64,000 bases of DNA from Psococerastis gibbosa (taxonomy: Eukaryota > Arthropoda > Insecta > Psocodea > Psocidae): contig OZ020486.1 of NCBI GenBank assembly GCA_963971405.1, forward strand, positions 19,429,419 through 19,493,418, given 5' to 3'. Below, one piece after another: positions 23,982-35,885 of this stretch; within the stretch, counting starts at the first letter, position 1; every line of letters starts with the position of its first letter. The notes beneath the pieces were generated by a model, which worked only from the letters and a program-made list of their open reading frames with translations, was not told the DNA's origin and ran no database searches. A program made the translations under genes and the position numbers.

Positions 23982-25402
23982 TATACGATTAGCAATGATT
24001 TATATAAATGAATAGAGATGGTCAGGTAGCTGTATAGCTGATGTACTGCATGACCGTAGCTTGGTTTTTTCCCCAAGTAGTCTAAGTCATTCTTGTAGGC
24101 TAATAATGATGGTACAATTATGAAGGATTAGACGGTATGTACGATGGAATATCAATAGTCATACTGCCAGTCCCCCAAAGAGGGTATCTGTAGTGGGGAT
24201 TTACGAATTTTAACAACAGTAAAGTCTAAATTTTTGAAATCTTACGGAGGAAGGCTTATTCATATTATTGTAACCAAGGACGGGGGCCCGGGGGTCACAC
24301 ATGGGGGAAATGTTTTGAAACTATAGACTTAAAATTATTTGGTTTCCCTTATTCTAACAGCAGTAATGCTTAGATTTTAAAAGGTAGCCGAGGAGAGTTT
24401 ATTTATTCATATGATGCAAACAGTGGGGCCCCGGGTAAGTTTGGAAAAAGTAGGCACGACGCACGAAGAAGTGGTGTTTAGACTGATAAGCCGTACAGAC
24501 ATAGTGCACTGTGTACTGTGAAACATACCCCAGTAGAACCTCGAATTCGAGTTGTGGCGGACTGGCAGCGGCGCGTTGTTAACGGCACAGTATCTACCTA
24601 GTATTAGGACACAATATTATAATATCATAACGTAATTGAAGAAAAACAATTGGATGGAAAAAAGCCTGAACTACTTAAAGGATCAAGCGCAATGCACAAC
24701 TAACTCGCAGTTGTTTGCTCAGTGTCGTATTGACATGGCATGACTAATGGTAAATATTGTTCTTCATTTTGCATCATTTTAATAATTTTTCTTATAAATA
24801 AGTTAAGGCCTTTTAACTGAAGAGAAGTGGTGTCAGCGCTTTTATGTATTCTCCCTAAACATGATTGTTCAGAGCCGAAAGGGAATTTTAAATTAATATG
24901 TTCAATTTTTTTCCTTGGACTAGCTGGTTATAATATTATTATTGAAGCAATTGTCTCACCCCGTTGTATAATGCCTTGTGCAATAAACAAATAAATAAAT
25001 ATTGACTTTTGAAGTGAAAACTTTTTCAGGTATTTTAACAAAAGTCGGCCTCTTAACTTAACTTAACTACTTAAAACAATTATTTGTTTTACATTGTGAG
25101 ACTAGTGTGAGTATTTAGCGGTTTGGTAATATTGAAAAATACTACATATTGAAAAAAAACCGAGTATGTGCGTAGATTGAATGAGAAATAAGGGCAGAAA
25201 TTAAAGTTAATATTTATTTAATTCTATATAAATCAAATTATTTTTTAGTTTATTCAATTCTTACGTCTTAATTGTCTTTATTAAATCAAAACCTGTAGTT
25301 ATAATTGATACGTAATGATAATTATTTTAACAATTTTTTTTTCATACATAGTTATAATACGATATATCAGATATGGAGGACTACTGTCTACTGTCTTTTT
25401 AG
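23982..25402. other. Spacer with GGGCCCGGGGG repeat units
   Basis: 24180-24440 has two decayed units of the GGGGGCCCGGGGGTC / AACAGCAGTAA repeat seen at 18985-19532, with no clear element ends. 24950-25010 has a LINE-like end (TTGTATAATGCCTTGTGCAA then AATAAATAAATA). The rest would be intron if the exon at 25403 is real. Confidence 0.4.
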
Positions 25403-25550
25403 ATTGGAATATCGACGATGCTGGATCAAACAACAAACTTGATGACGAATTAAAACTAAAGAGAAAATTAGCTAATAATGCATGCTTAAAGAAACATCGT
25501 AAAAAATAATTTGATTTATATAGACTTTAATAAATATTAACTTTAATTTC
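25403..25550 (+). CDS. Candidate last coding exon, basic C-terminus, unknown protein
   Basis: A pyrimidine-rich acceptor (CTGTCTTTTTAG, ending at 25402) is followed by an open frame that reads (x)WNIDDAGSNNKLDDELKL then KRKLANNACLKKHRKK and stops at 25509. A canonical AATAAA lies at 25529-25534, only 20 bases after the stop. Acceptor, charged coding-like tail and poly(A) signal in the right order suggest a real terminal exon of a host gene on the plus strand. I do not recognise the protein. No convincing upstream exon was found in the AT-rich sequence to the left, so the frame and gene structure rest on this exon alone; a chance combination in AT-rich DNA is possible. Confidence 0.38.
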
Positions 25551-25689
25551 TGACTTGTTTCTCATTCAATCTTTACGAACACGATCCCTAATAATATATT
25601 AATACTACATAACACATAATATTATTTACTTTATACATATATTATATTATATATTATATTGTATTATATAATTATAATATATTATAAAT

Positions 25690-26288
25690 TATAAATTGGG
25701 ATTGCCAATGAAGTTTTCACTTCTATTCTATTCTATATTGTTCTTAAAGGAAGCTTTAGTTCAAGTCTTTAAGACGCGCTGCTCCCTTTCCAATGTTAGG
25801 CACCATCATAGCACCAGATATTTAAGCAGGGAGCCACTGAAGGTCCCACATCCTAATTCTAGACTGTTCATGAGATCAGCGTTATTCATTAGTGTAAAAC
25901 ATTTTAATGCCCTTCCATTGATATGCCGAAGTTCTGGAAGTCCATATATAATAAAAAAGGAAATATCTAATTATGTTAAAGTCGTTAAAGAGCGTGATGT
26001 TTTTGACATTTGATACTTGGTAAAGTCAATTTATAACAATATACAGTTGTATACAATGCTGCTATACGTGCGAAAAACAAAATTAAACATGAGTATACCT
26101 ATTCTATTGTAGCCTAGCTAGCAAACTTTTACTGATTATTTCGTTGTGTTAACGGATGTAGGCCACACTCGGGCATTTGCCCAGTGGCGTGATTTTTATA
26201 AATTGTTGTTATATTGTATATTGTCTCATTGTATCGTACTAAAATATATTCACTCATTCAATATATTCATTCATTCATTCATTCATTC
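25690..26288 (+). mobile_element. 5'-truncated LINE 3' end with ATTC tail
   Basis: The frame to 26013 reads VFKTRCSLSNVRHHHSTRYL, REPLKVPHPNSRLF, SALFISVKHFNALP, typical of the extreme C-terminus of CR1/Jockey-like LINE proteins (..TR....L.VP...T......S....FN.LP). About 250 bp of 3' UTR follows, then ATTC repeats at 26260-26288. Confidence 0.65.
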
Positions 26289-26319
26289 ACTTCTGCCGTG
26301 CGGTCTTAAGCACACACTC

Positions 26320-26432
26320 GGTTTTTTGTTCTATATTACTAAGTCAACCTTGCGTAGTTAGGGCTATAAAGCCCACTCTTACACTCAACTAGGAAGGCCC
26401 GGGACCGCCTGCTTTACATGCTCTCTGAAACA
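26320..26432 (-). mobile_element. tRNA-derived SINE, family 1, 3' part
   Basis: Minus-strand GCATGTAAAGCAGGCGGTCC, CGGGCCTTCCTAGTTGAGTG and the AGCCCTAACT block match the copy at 3007; the tRNA-like head is missing. It lies just after the LINE tail. Confidence 0.7.
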
Positions 26433-27821
26433 AGTAGCAATACGGCTCCATATTCCGAAAACGACAGTTCTCTTTTTACATTGATCTCTACTGATGACGT
26501 TGTTTCGTATGAAGCAGGATGCGCCACGACCTCCAACATGGCTATAAATTTCACAGACCAAGTCATTACTTCGTAATAGACATAATTACATATTGTTTTT
26601 CTTGGGTATAACATGATTGAGAATAAGATTGAGAAAATCTTTGAAAATACCTTTTACTCGTTTATTACTAAAAAAATAACTTTATGCCTGGAAGGTTTAT
26701 GTACTGTACATACGTAGTTTCTTTTTATCCGACTAATACACCAGATTGATTGTCCAGATCAATATTATATTAATTTGACAGGAAATATCTATCATATAGT
26801 CATCAATGAGTTCCCATTAGAAGAAATGTTCCTCGACATTTAAACATGTAGTATGGGGCTGTTCGATTACATATAGGCCACGATTATGGACGGCGTGGAA
26901 CTGTAACCTAACGGTGCTACATAAGGTATGTGTTGGTGGCTCCACGATCAATAATTTCTGATAACTTTGATTTTGTACATAATAACGCATAATGGGGGGT
27001 CAATAAGTCTCTTAAGGAATATGATTTTGACATTTTCTGTAATAAGAAAATATCATTGTAATTTCATAAATGCCATAAAATATAAATTAGTAGGTACCGT
27101 AAGTATATTTCTTCCCAATGTTTAAAGAACCAATATTTTACGTATTGTCTCGTAGATTACGAAGGTTTAGTAATGGTTTAAAGCCATTAAATGCACACAT
27201 CACAATTGCGACTCTTGTAGTAAAAAAAAATAAAAAAAAATAAAAATAAAATTAATTAATTAATAATAATAATTGGAGAATACTTAAAATAAAAAAAATT
27301 AAAACATGAATAATTATTTTGTATGGAATAACTCTTTTTTGTCCATGGCTAATTATTAAGAGATTTCATTCATATTGTATCCCACGCACATTCGTTACAA
27401 TTCAGATGTAATATGGAGAGAATCTACGCAAGATAATTCTGTCACGCTAAGTTACTACGATGCCTAACCTAAATTATAGTAGTAGACCTATGCATAGTGT
27501 ACACATATTCATCAAAATGCCATTGCAATTTAGCAACAAGTGGGTAACATGGCATCTTTCCGTCACAGACAGATGCATTAATTAATTTGATAGTGCCGGT
27601 GAAGGCTGGTTGTAATAAGTACTGTAATTGTTTAACTTGCGTTATTATCATTGAAGGGCCTGAAGGCGGCACGGCACTACAGGCCGAGTAATTCTAATTA
27701 TAGTCCCAACACGCCACAGGGATGTCAAAACAAAAAACAGAAGCGTTATTGTTAATTTAAATGATAAAGACCTTCTTTTTAGTGATCTACGCAATTGACG
27801 TAGATTTTATTATAGATTATA
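26433..27821. other. AT-rich DNA, nothing recognised
   Basis: An A-rich low-complexity stretch spans 27220-27275; no gene seen. Confidence 0.4.
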
Positions 27822-28030
27822 AATAAATAATAATAAATATTGACTTTTTGTTCTATTACTAAGCCAACCTAGTGGAGTTAGGAATGTATAGCAGTCAACT
27901 AAGAAGGCTCGGCACCGCCTGCTTTGCATACCCTCCGAAGTATGGCCAGAAAATGTAGTAAGTGTGGGACTCAAAGCAACAACCGTTCGGGTGAAAGTTT
28001 GAGTCTGTACCACTACTCTACATGTCCTGA
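27822..28030 (-). mobile_element. tRNA-derived SINE, family 1
   Basis: Nearly full length on the minus strand: GGACATGTAGAGTAGTGGTA head, CACCCGAACGGTTGTTGC, ATTTTCTGGCCATACTTCGG, AAAGCAGGCGGTGCCGAGCC and an ATTTATTATTATTTAT tail. The B box has one change (TTTGAGTCC). Confidence 0.75.
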
Positions 28031-29801
28031 TTGTTCAATAGGGGAACTTGTTACACTTCGTACAAAAGAAATTTTGTGAATTTTTCTACAGGATTGAATT
28101 TCAAATCTTCTAGGGCAGGCAATACACATAAATCAATGAAGAGTGAGGGGTCTCAAATATCGTAGCCTGTCACAATACAGTATCAGTTTTCTTTATGTTC
28201 CTCGCAATTGGTTCGCTTTTTTTCCCAATCGTTCAATGATCCGTCTCCTTTCTCCAATTACTGGTACCTATTATGTACAACGATAATAAAACAGAGTAGA
28301 TTGAGCCTAACCATAAGCACAGTATAGCTGATACCGAGCAAACGTGGGGGAATTGCCATCGAAAAAAGTACCAGGTGGCCCCAGGATTCAAAAAATCTTT
28401 TTGGCTCGCTTGAATGTCCAATCTCTCCTATTCAGAAGCCAGCCGGTTGTAACTTGAAGAAGAAGTGTATGGGTGCCCCATTTTGATTGAATTTACAATT
28501 AATGTCTGTGAGTTCTTTGCGTAAAGAATGTTAAATATAGTATTATACGTTATACGCAATAATAGTATACAATAAATGTGATTGACTCAGGATGTTGAAA
28601 CAACGTCCACAATGACATTATCCCTAAGTGAAAAAGGAAACGAAGATAAAACTTCTATGTAGAATAGAATAAATGTTCACACTTCACAGATCACACACAT
28701 CATGTATCGTACTGTATGTGTCGTGATCGGCGTTACCTACTACAAACTGATACACTATACAGCCTTCACATCAGCGCAGCGTACCAATAATTGTATTGAA
28801 CAGTTTAATGGAAATCCGCAGTGATATTGAAGAGGGGCACTCTGATACTGAATAAGCCTGTAATAATCGACAGCGCCAACAGGGAGGGTTCATCTGGTTA
28901 TGATAATTCAGATACCTGATGCAGGCTGAATTTGAAATGAGGCAGAAAAGGTAGAATTTCAGTTCTGCTGTTGGGTAAAAATAAAAAAATCTCCGTTTTA
29001 CTTCCAGAGGAATCCCTTGAATAATAATCAGATTTGTTATGTCATATACAGTATAGGGAAAATGCGAATAAAAATGATGTTTGCCCTGAGTTTGAACCAT
29101 TTCATTTGAAGAAACATTTTCATCTTCTTCAATCTCCTTTAGCTTATTATGTTTGCTGCGTGCGTTTTCGATCAAAATGGATAATTATTTATAATAAGGG
29201 TACGTTATTTATTCATGACACACTGTAATCCTATGTTAGGGACACTCACATACTCCATGGTTAGTCGAGAAACTCAGTTCCAATGTTAAATATGAAATTA
29301 TAAAAATTGAATGAAAATGGAATGAAAATTGAAAATGAAATAAACGAATTTCAGGTTTATTTATTTACTTTTTACGTCTACATAAGGTCCCATTTTTTTT
29401 AATCAAAGGACGGTTGGTCTTTTTTCGAAATTAATTAATTTCTGGATCCACATTAACAAAAAAGAATTTATACTGTATAATTATATTCATTTGAAGTTTT
29501 GAATACTTCATAAAAAATTCAAACTTTCTCGAGATTAACGGACTTGCTCTTATTTTATGAAATCAGCTACCTACAGTAAGATAATACACTTCATAGTGTT
29601 TATTTTATTAATTAATATATTTTAATCTATCAGGCGAGAAAAATCAAATTTATTGCGAAAGCTTGTATATTTATGAAGTCATCAAAAGACCATTCTTATG
29701 AGGTTCTGTAGGGACAGTTTTGGTCACTAGGTTCGCTGACGACAAACCGATATATCCATATTATTCACAATGGCCACCGTTTGCATGCAAAAACTAAGCT
29801 C
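28031..29801. other. Spacer with a small LINE end
   Basis: 28425-28470 (CCAGCCGGTTGTAACTTGAA then GAAGAAG) matches the 3' end of the LINE fragment at 21783. A 134-codon minus-strand frame (28771-29175) has no recognisable domain and no clear splice sites, so no gene is called. Confidence 0.4.
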
Positions 29802-29804
29802 TAA

Positions 29805-29946
29805 GGCGGGGTTTCCACATACGTCAATGGTCAATGAGAAATATGAAATTGACGTTTTAGCCGACATTTAAGACATACTAAAACTGTCTGCTACCACGTC
29901 AATTTCATATTTCTCATTGACCATTGACGTATGTGGAAACCCCGCC
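29805..29946. mobile_element. GGCG foldback element, 142 bp
   Basis: Tips GGCGGGGTTTCCACATACG mirrored exactly, then arms GTCAATGGTCAATGAG and AAATATGAAATTGACGT on both sides, nearly perfect. The right arm keeps CTGCTACCACGTC near the centre. Flanks TAA and TTA. Confidence 0.8.
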
Positions 29947-29949
29947 TTA

Positions 29950-30392
29950 GCATCTAATTAATTTTTAAACATTTTTTATAATATTTTTACTATGCCTGGA
30001 CCTTATTTCGCTGCATATAATTTAATGTAAATATTCTCCATGATTTATAGAAAAATATCACTTTAAAATAATACGTAAATAAAATAATTTTAAAATGTTA
30101 TTGAGGCTTATGGAAAAATCAACGCTTTGATATCATTGCAACTGGTGCTACCATCTCAAAAAGAATGACGTCACAAATGAACCTCACAGGTTTGGCTATA
30201 GAGACATTAACTTATTTTGTTCAAATAGGTAGAGTAGTTATTGGGGTCAACCTTTGTTTGTAAAAAAAAACCCTTAACATTTTAACTGAGTTCCCCCGTT
30301 ACCATTCGCAATAACATACGTGAGTATCATAATACAATATAATATTGTAATGCAACCTACATATTATTAATTAAATACTTTACATTTTAGTA
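29950..30392. other. Spacer, nothing recognised
   Basis: AT-rich, without terminal repeats or coding-like frames. Confidence 0.4.
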
Positions 30393-30400
30393 GGTAGGTA

Positions 30401-30476
30401 CAAGGCCGTAGCCAAGGAGGGGTTCATGGGGTTCAAACACCCCCCCCCCCCGAAAAAAATCCTGGCTACGGCCTTG
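30401..30476. mobile_element. Very small hAT-type element, 76 bp
   Basis: Terminal repeats CAAGGCCGTAGCCA are perfect and mirrored, with a perfect 8-bp duplication GGTAGGTA (30393-30400, 30477-30484). The body is little more than GGGGTTCATGGGG and a C run. The right tip recurs alone at 33155-33200. Confidence 0.82.
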
Positions 30477-30594
30477 GGTAGGTACTATTAACCATACCAT
30501 AGTTAGTATTGAATTAGCTCAGAGGGTGCAATATTAAAAATTTGCGACGAATAAAGACAAAGAAGGCGATTTACTTTTAACTATGTTCCCAAGG

Positions 30595-30787
30595 GGTTCG
30601 GAATCCACTATAAACAGGTGATCTACTCTGTCAACCAACTCCCCTTCTCCCTGTAAAGAAGTCTGCCGTTTGGGTGCCGGTGACTCAAGCTAAAGAAAAC
30701 GACCTACTCCCCCTCCCCCCTGACAAGGTTGCTTAAAAACAGAAATACTGAAAGTAGGCGTTGAAAACAAACAACAACAAAACACAC
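30595..30787 (+). repeat. Interspersed repeat with GTTCGGAATCCACTATA block
   Basis: Plus-strand copy of the repeat at 17462-17780, ending in a CAACAACAAAAC-type tail. Confidence 0.55.
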
Positions 30788-32619
30788 AAACAAACTTTCA
30801 ACAAACTTGAACAACGCTAATTGTATTAGGTACCTATATTTTATATTAATAAATACCTACTTACATTCGTGTGAAAAGGAGAATGAAATTTTTAGTGTAT
30901 CCAAAAGTTTGTAGGAACTCAAATATTATATTTCTTTTCGCACTTAGTAGTAGCACCACTGGAACCTCACTATCAACAACTTGCTTGCTGGTCCGATACG
31001 CACTGGAACCTGGAACCGACGATGCAGCCGTGTCTTAGCCGGCCCTCCACACGTATCTAGGCACAAACCTGCTAAGTGCCTTGAGCCGGGGTTTTTGCTT
31101 CTTACACTGCGGCAGTTGGAGGAATTTGTTTTTTACACCACTTTATTTACATGGGGCCACGGCCATGCCGCCGCTCTTTGACATCACACTTTGCGAACAA
31201 CCACATGCGCGCCCCAGGTAATTGCAGTCATGGCTGTTTTTTTACATCTGTACTAATGACGTACGGGTTAATTAAATGCATTATTTTAACTTGACTTGTC
31301 ATCCTGGTTATTTTGGGGGATCATTCTAATGATCTTAAAGACCCATTGCGTACGTCCTACAATGAAATAATAGTTAAAATATATTTAAAACAGTTATAAA
31401 GAGAGTAATATGGAGAATTATAATAATGAAAATATAAAGAGAATAATAGCATATACAACATGGAACCGAGTCAAAGAAGCAGAAGACAAATGCGTGGAAA
31501 ACAGTAGATATAATCCCTCACCCCTGTCGATTGAATCCTAATATATAAATATATATAATATACAAAGATGGATTTGGTCTTGTCTTCGGTCCTCGGTCCG
31601 GTCCTGCTATCGCCTTGCTTTTCTTCATACCTGAAGCATTGGACTGGATACGCCATGTACCACACTGCAAAACTTAGTCACTAGTCAGTAACTACAGCCA
31701 TACAAGTAGTCTGCATTACAAACTGAATACTATAATATACTGTATATTTTAGGAGCTAATTGTAGTTATACAAAAAATTGTACCATGAAGGAATTTAAAT
31801 TGTACTCAAATTAATAAGATTTGGATTTTATTGGACATCTAAGACAATAGACAGTAGGTACCTACATAATCATAATTTAAAAAAAAAACGCTCCCACTTT
31901 TTTTTGGTCATCGAAGTCGATGAAGACGTAATTGGGGTACAGTGGAAGTGGTCAGGGAAAATAGTCATTTTTTTAAATAAAAAGTGAATAGGTGAGTATA
32001 AAATACAATGAAAATGTTTTTTATACAGTAATTTGTTATTTTTATTGTTATACTGTATTATGTTTATGTATTATTATAATTTCTATCTTCCGGCTCTTTC
32101 CCACTCACTTTTCCACAGTAATGGTTTATGAGTAAATTACGATCCAGGTACACGAAGACTGTTCTCCTTACATGAATTCGTTCATCATGCTCTGCATGTT
32201 TTATATCGCAAATATTTAAATTTAGAAAACAAAGAGGAAACTTTAGGGCGTAAATCTTCTCCTGATGCTTATTCAAAGTTTGTTTAGTTTGCTTAATGAT
32301 TTACATTTGTTAAACAAACAGCGCCACCTGCAGGATGTTACCCATAATGCTAGCCCCTCACGTCTTTCCACACGGCTTACCTCCCAAGGTATTTACCTAC
32401 GTTGCTTATACCTTGCTTACAATAAGATAATTTACTTGATTAGTGATTGGTACTGGCAATAGTTTCAATTTGTTCTGCATATATACGTGCACCCCTGAAA
32501 TCGTAGTGCTGTTTTGTTAAGTGTCTAAACAATAATTTCTAATGTGAGAAGAAGATTTTTGGCTTTAAGAGTGTACGCTGCGTTGGAAATTGGGCGCCCG
32601 AAATTTAATTTAATTTATA
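30788..32619. other. Spacer, nothing recognised
   Basis: 30960-31220 is GC-richer with no recognisable protein; the rest is AT-rich. Confidence 0.35.
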
Positions 32620-32865
32620 TAACTAAGCAAGTTATTATACCATTGCTTCATTTAAGTTGTAGGAGACTACTTTATGCATCATACGCAATAGGGTATTATT
32701 AATTTTGGTTTTGTAATTTTTTTTATGGTATCAATTATACGCGAAATTTTAGAACTTTTATAAAAAAGCTACGGCTGTGTACCAAAAATTAAAAATACCC
32801 TATTATATGACGCACGAAGTATCTTCTACACCTTAAATGAGCCAAATCTTTAATATCTAGCTTTG
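32620..32865. mobile_element. TTAA-type foldback family, decayed copy
   Basis: Arms TTTAAGTTGTAGGAGACTAC and its mirror, with TTTATGCATCAT and ATGACGCACGAAGTA, match the arms at 4744-5138. The outer tips are gone; a foldback element of the GGCG family starts directly after it. Confidence 0.6.
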
Positions 32866-32874
32866 GCGGCCATT

Positions 32875-33139
32875 CCACCGGCAAATTTACTTGAAAAATT
32901 GACTTTGTCATTGACGTTTGTTTTGTTTGAAGGAGACTATTCTGTAGATACTTAACTTATCTATTATAAAATAAGGTATAATATGGTAGAGACTTATTAA
33001 TGATGTCTGCTACCATATATATCATAACTTAATTTATAATAGATAAGTTAAGTATCTACATAAATAGTCTCATTAAAACAAAACAAACGTCAATGACAAA
33101 GTCAATTTTTCAAGTAAATTCACCGGTGGAATGGCCGCC
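32875..33139. mobile_element. GGCG foldback element, 265 bp
   Basis: Tips GGCGGCCATTCCACCGG mirrored. Arms carry, on both sides, CTTGAAAAATTGACTTTG, TCATTGACG, TTTGTTTTGTTT, then TAGATACTTAACTTATCTAT. The centre has ATGTCTGCTACCAT. Compared with the copy at 54400, the inner arm and centre are the same but the outer arm segment is different. Confidence 0.82.
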
Positions 33140-33154
33140 TTAGGCTAGCTTATC

Positions 33155-33200
33155 CCATGCTAACCCCCCCCCCCCTCGCAAATCTATAGCTACGGCCTTG
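33155..33200 (+). mobile_element. Solo right end of a hAT-like element
   Basis: A C run followed by CTATAGCTACGGCCTTG matches the right end of the element at 30401-30476. Confidence 0.4.
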
Positions 33201-33287
33201 ACACTATATAGGTAGTTAGGTAATGGGCTATTTAAGGTGAGAAAATGTAAATTTACTGAGAAAGCTGGTATTTTTCATCTGACCATT

Positions 33288-33735
33288 CAGAGGCGGTCCC
33301 AGACGTCATAAAAGGGGGAGGCTCTTTTTAATTTTTTTTTTAGAAAAATAGGGCTGAAATATTGGGGTGTTACGCATTTTCAGAGCAATAAGGGTCCTAA
33401 ATTACCGGGGATCAATAAAATTGTGCACAAGAAGGGCTTGGGGGTCTCCCACGGGAGAATTTTTTTGAAAAATAGGGCAGAAATATTGGGGTTTTACGCA
33501 TTTTCAGAGCATTAAGCTTTCTATATTACGGGGAATTATTAAAATTGTGCAGAAGGGGGGCTTGGGGGTCTCCCCCGGGAGAATTGTTTTGAAAAATAGG
33601 GCAGAAATATTCCCGTTTTAGGCATTTTGAGTGCGAGTGCAGTTATATATCTATTTTAGAGGCAATGAATATAACTGACTTCCAAGGGGGGGGGGGGGCA
33701 ATTGCCCGCAGTGCCGGTCGCTGCGTCCGCCTCTG
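33288..33735 (+). mobile_element. hAT-type element carrying tandem GGGTCTCCC units
   Basis: Ends CAGAGGCGG and mirrored CAGAGGCGG; flanking 8-mers TGACCATT (33280-33287) and TGACTATT (33736-33743) form a target duplication with one change. Inside, units of roughly 125 bp repeat: CTTGGGGGTCTCCC, GGGAGAAT, GAAAAATAGGGC, GAAATATTGGGG, TTTTACGCATTTTCAGAGCA. Non-coding. Confidence 0.78.
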
Positions 33736-33743
33736 TGACTATT

Positions 33744-34579
33744 TTAATATCTTTGACGAGACTGGAGAGCAAGGAATGAATTTATTTCATCAAAAGAATT
33801 AGGTCATTATTTGTTAGAAAACATATTTTGAAATCTCGGCATTAAAAGATGTGTTTGTAAATTTCGCTATTGCCTCGTGGGCTTCCTGTTACTTCTAGTT
33901 GTTCATTAGCCAACAGAACCCCTAGTAAATCTTCAAATTGTTACCTCGCATCAACATTCTCCATAGGTCGATTTAATAACTTTTCTGGGACAAAAAGGCC
34001 AGGGGATGAGTTGTGTTTTATATGAATGACGTGCGGACGGTGCGGTATAGTAAAAATTAACTGAAATGAAAAAGAAATAGATATATTTCCCCCTAATTAC
34101 AATGGCACAAGAACAAAAAAAAAATAATAATTGGAAAATACTCACCCTCTAAAATAGAGAGAGGGTGAGTAAGTAAAAATTCGGATGTAATTCAGGGAAA
34201 AGTGTTCGTTTGCATGTACATAGTGGTATATAATATAAGTTCAAACTTAGGTATGGATATTAAAGAGGGCCCCTTTGTACCACACGTGTATAGTATAGGG
34301 ATGTTAAGTTATGGTTAATTGCGCCCTTGAAGACTACTATTCCCATGATAGCAATAGCATGGTAACTTTGAGCGCGTCTCTCCTAGCCGTTGATAGTCCA
34401 TTGTCTATAAACTTCCACGGCCAAGGGTCACATATTCACATACAGAGCTTGGCGTGTCTCCAGACTGACTAACAAGTAACTTGTCTATGGTTAATTGTGC
34501 CTGTATAATTACAAAGGCTTTCACGGCCAGAGTCGGATGATGGGGCAAAGTAGAAGCCGTGGTCGATTGTAGGTCGGTC
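33744..34579. other. Spacer with a short palindrome
   Basis: ACTCACCCTCT and AGAGGGTGAGT at about 34140-34171 form a small perfect hairpin (CTCACCCTCT..AGAGGGTGAG). Nothing else recognised. Confidence 0.4.
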
Positions 34580-34582
34580 TTA

Positions 34583-34970
34583 GGTGCCCATTCCATTGAC
34601 CGGCTAGGGCTATTTAAAAAAACGGTGACGTGGTAGCAGACATTCAAGACTTAGGCGGAGATTCCACCGACCTCGCATTGCAGAATGCAAATGACATTGA
34701 CGGAAATTAGAATTTTTCTTTTTATAGAAATCTATTAAAATGTTTGTACTTAACATTTCCCATGACGCCATTTTTTAATTTTAGTTTGTTTGTTTGTGAT
34801 TTTACTGTATGATCATTGATCAATTTTAACTATGACATAGAGGAAAATAAACATTTCCGTAATCCAATTCTGCAATGCGTGGTCGGTGGAAACGCCACCT
34901 AAGTCTTGAATGTCTCCTACCACGTCACCGTTTTTGGAAATAGCCCTAGCCGGTCAATGGAATGGGCGCC
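34583..34970. mobile_element. Composite foldback element, copy 2 (outer unit)
   Basis: Same outer arms as at 11003-11386, tips GGTGCCCATTCC and GGCGCCCATTCC, with a perfect 3-bp duplication TTA (34580-34582, 34971-34973). The flanks differ from copy 1, so the whole composite moved. Confidence 0.8.
34654..34899. mobile_element. Inner foldback element nested in the composite, copy 2
   Basis: Left tip GGCGGAGATTCCACCGACC is closer to the family consensus than in copies 1 and 3. Inserted at the same TA of the outer centre. Confidence 0.75.
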
Positions 34971-34973
34971 TTA

Positions 34974-35494
34974 AAGCGTTCTACTTTGGAAGTAAGCTTT
35001 TAGGTCGACCAATTCTGCCTATATTAAGCATGCTTATCTCATTATCATAACAGGTGCTTAGATTATGATATTGCTTCGAGATGCTGATAGTTCCAAGTAG
35101 GTACTAAGATTGGAAAGGTGCCAAATTGATTGATCACATCAATATTTACAGAAGTTGAAAATTGGGTAGGAATTTTAAATTAACAGCGTGTGGCAAAGCC
35201 TCAATTTCACGTCTTTTACTTCCGCAGTAAGTTCCGTACTTCCGTAGTAAATACATTAGAGACATCACAAGTTAATTATTAATTTAAACTAAGAGTCATT
35301 CATAACTATTTTATGAACCTTTCATACTATTGTATTCATATTGTATAGATGAAAATATAATTGGACTAGCGTCAAGGCGATGGAACAGGAAAATCCGGGC
35401 TAATGAGCTGTGGTGAATCTGAAAGCTTGCTTCCAAATGCTTCGGCAACATTTATGGTCAACATCGTATGTTCGATGACTATATTTCGGAGACT
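34974..35494. other. Spacer with a Penelope-like scrap
   Basis: 35389-35460 (AATCCGGGCTAATGAGCTG, TTGCTTCCAAATGCTTCGGC) resembles the motif blocks at 2439 and 61536 in a decayed form. Confidence 0.4.
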
Positions 35495-35615
35495 ACAATA
35501 AAACTGAAGTTCATGTATCTGTATAAAACTCAACTATTCAACAAAAAAATTACCTTTTAAACTTACAAAAAACTTGTGACCCCCCCCCCCAAATTTTCCG
35601 CTGGATCCGCCCTTG
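35495..35615 (+). mobile_element. hAT-like element, right half
   Basis: AACTCAACTATTCAACAAA, TACCTTTTAAACTTACA, AACTTGTGACCCCCC and CTGGATCCGCCCTTG match the right half of the complete element at 46925-47113. Confidence 0.6.
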
Positions 35616-35885
35616 CCATTGAGGGGGGCCCGGGGGTCTCCCCCGGAGAAAAATTTGGAAAAAATAGCTCTGAAGTAATGGGGTTTAAGCATTTTGAGTA
35701 ATATATTTTTTGTGAAAGTACTTGGTCAATATGTCGATTTTTTTAAATGTAAAATAAGCATGCTAAGAAGTAATTTCCCTTTCATTATTGTGGACACTAT
35801 GCCTTTAGCCTCCATAACGTCTTAGTCACCAGAAATCCTGGGGGGGGGGGGGGCTTACCTTAGGACCCCCCTGTTTACGCCAATA
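35616..35885. repeat. GGGCCCGGGGGTCTCCC repeat unit and poly-G
   Basis: One unit (GGGGGGCCCGGGGGTCTCCC then AAAAATTTGG and GGGGTTTAAGCATTTTGAG) like those inside 33288-33735, followed by a G run at 35840-35853. No clean ends. Confidence 0.45.

Noticed and set aside
28771-29175. 134-codon minus-strand frame starting MIENARSKHNKLKEIEEDE
   Set aside because: The acidic start looks protein-like, but the rest reads as random AT-rich translation and no splice sites or family were found.
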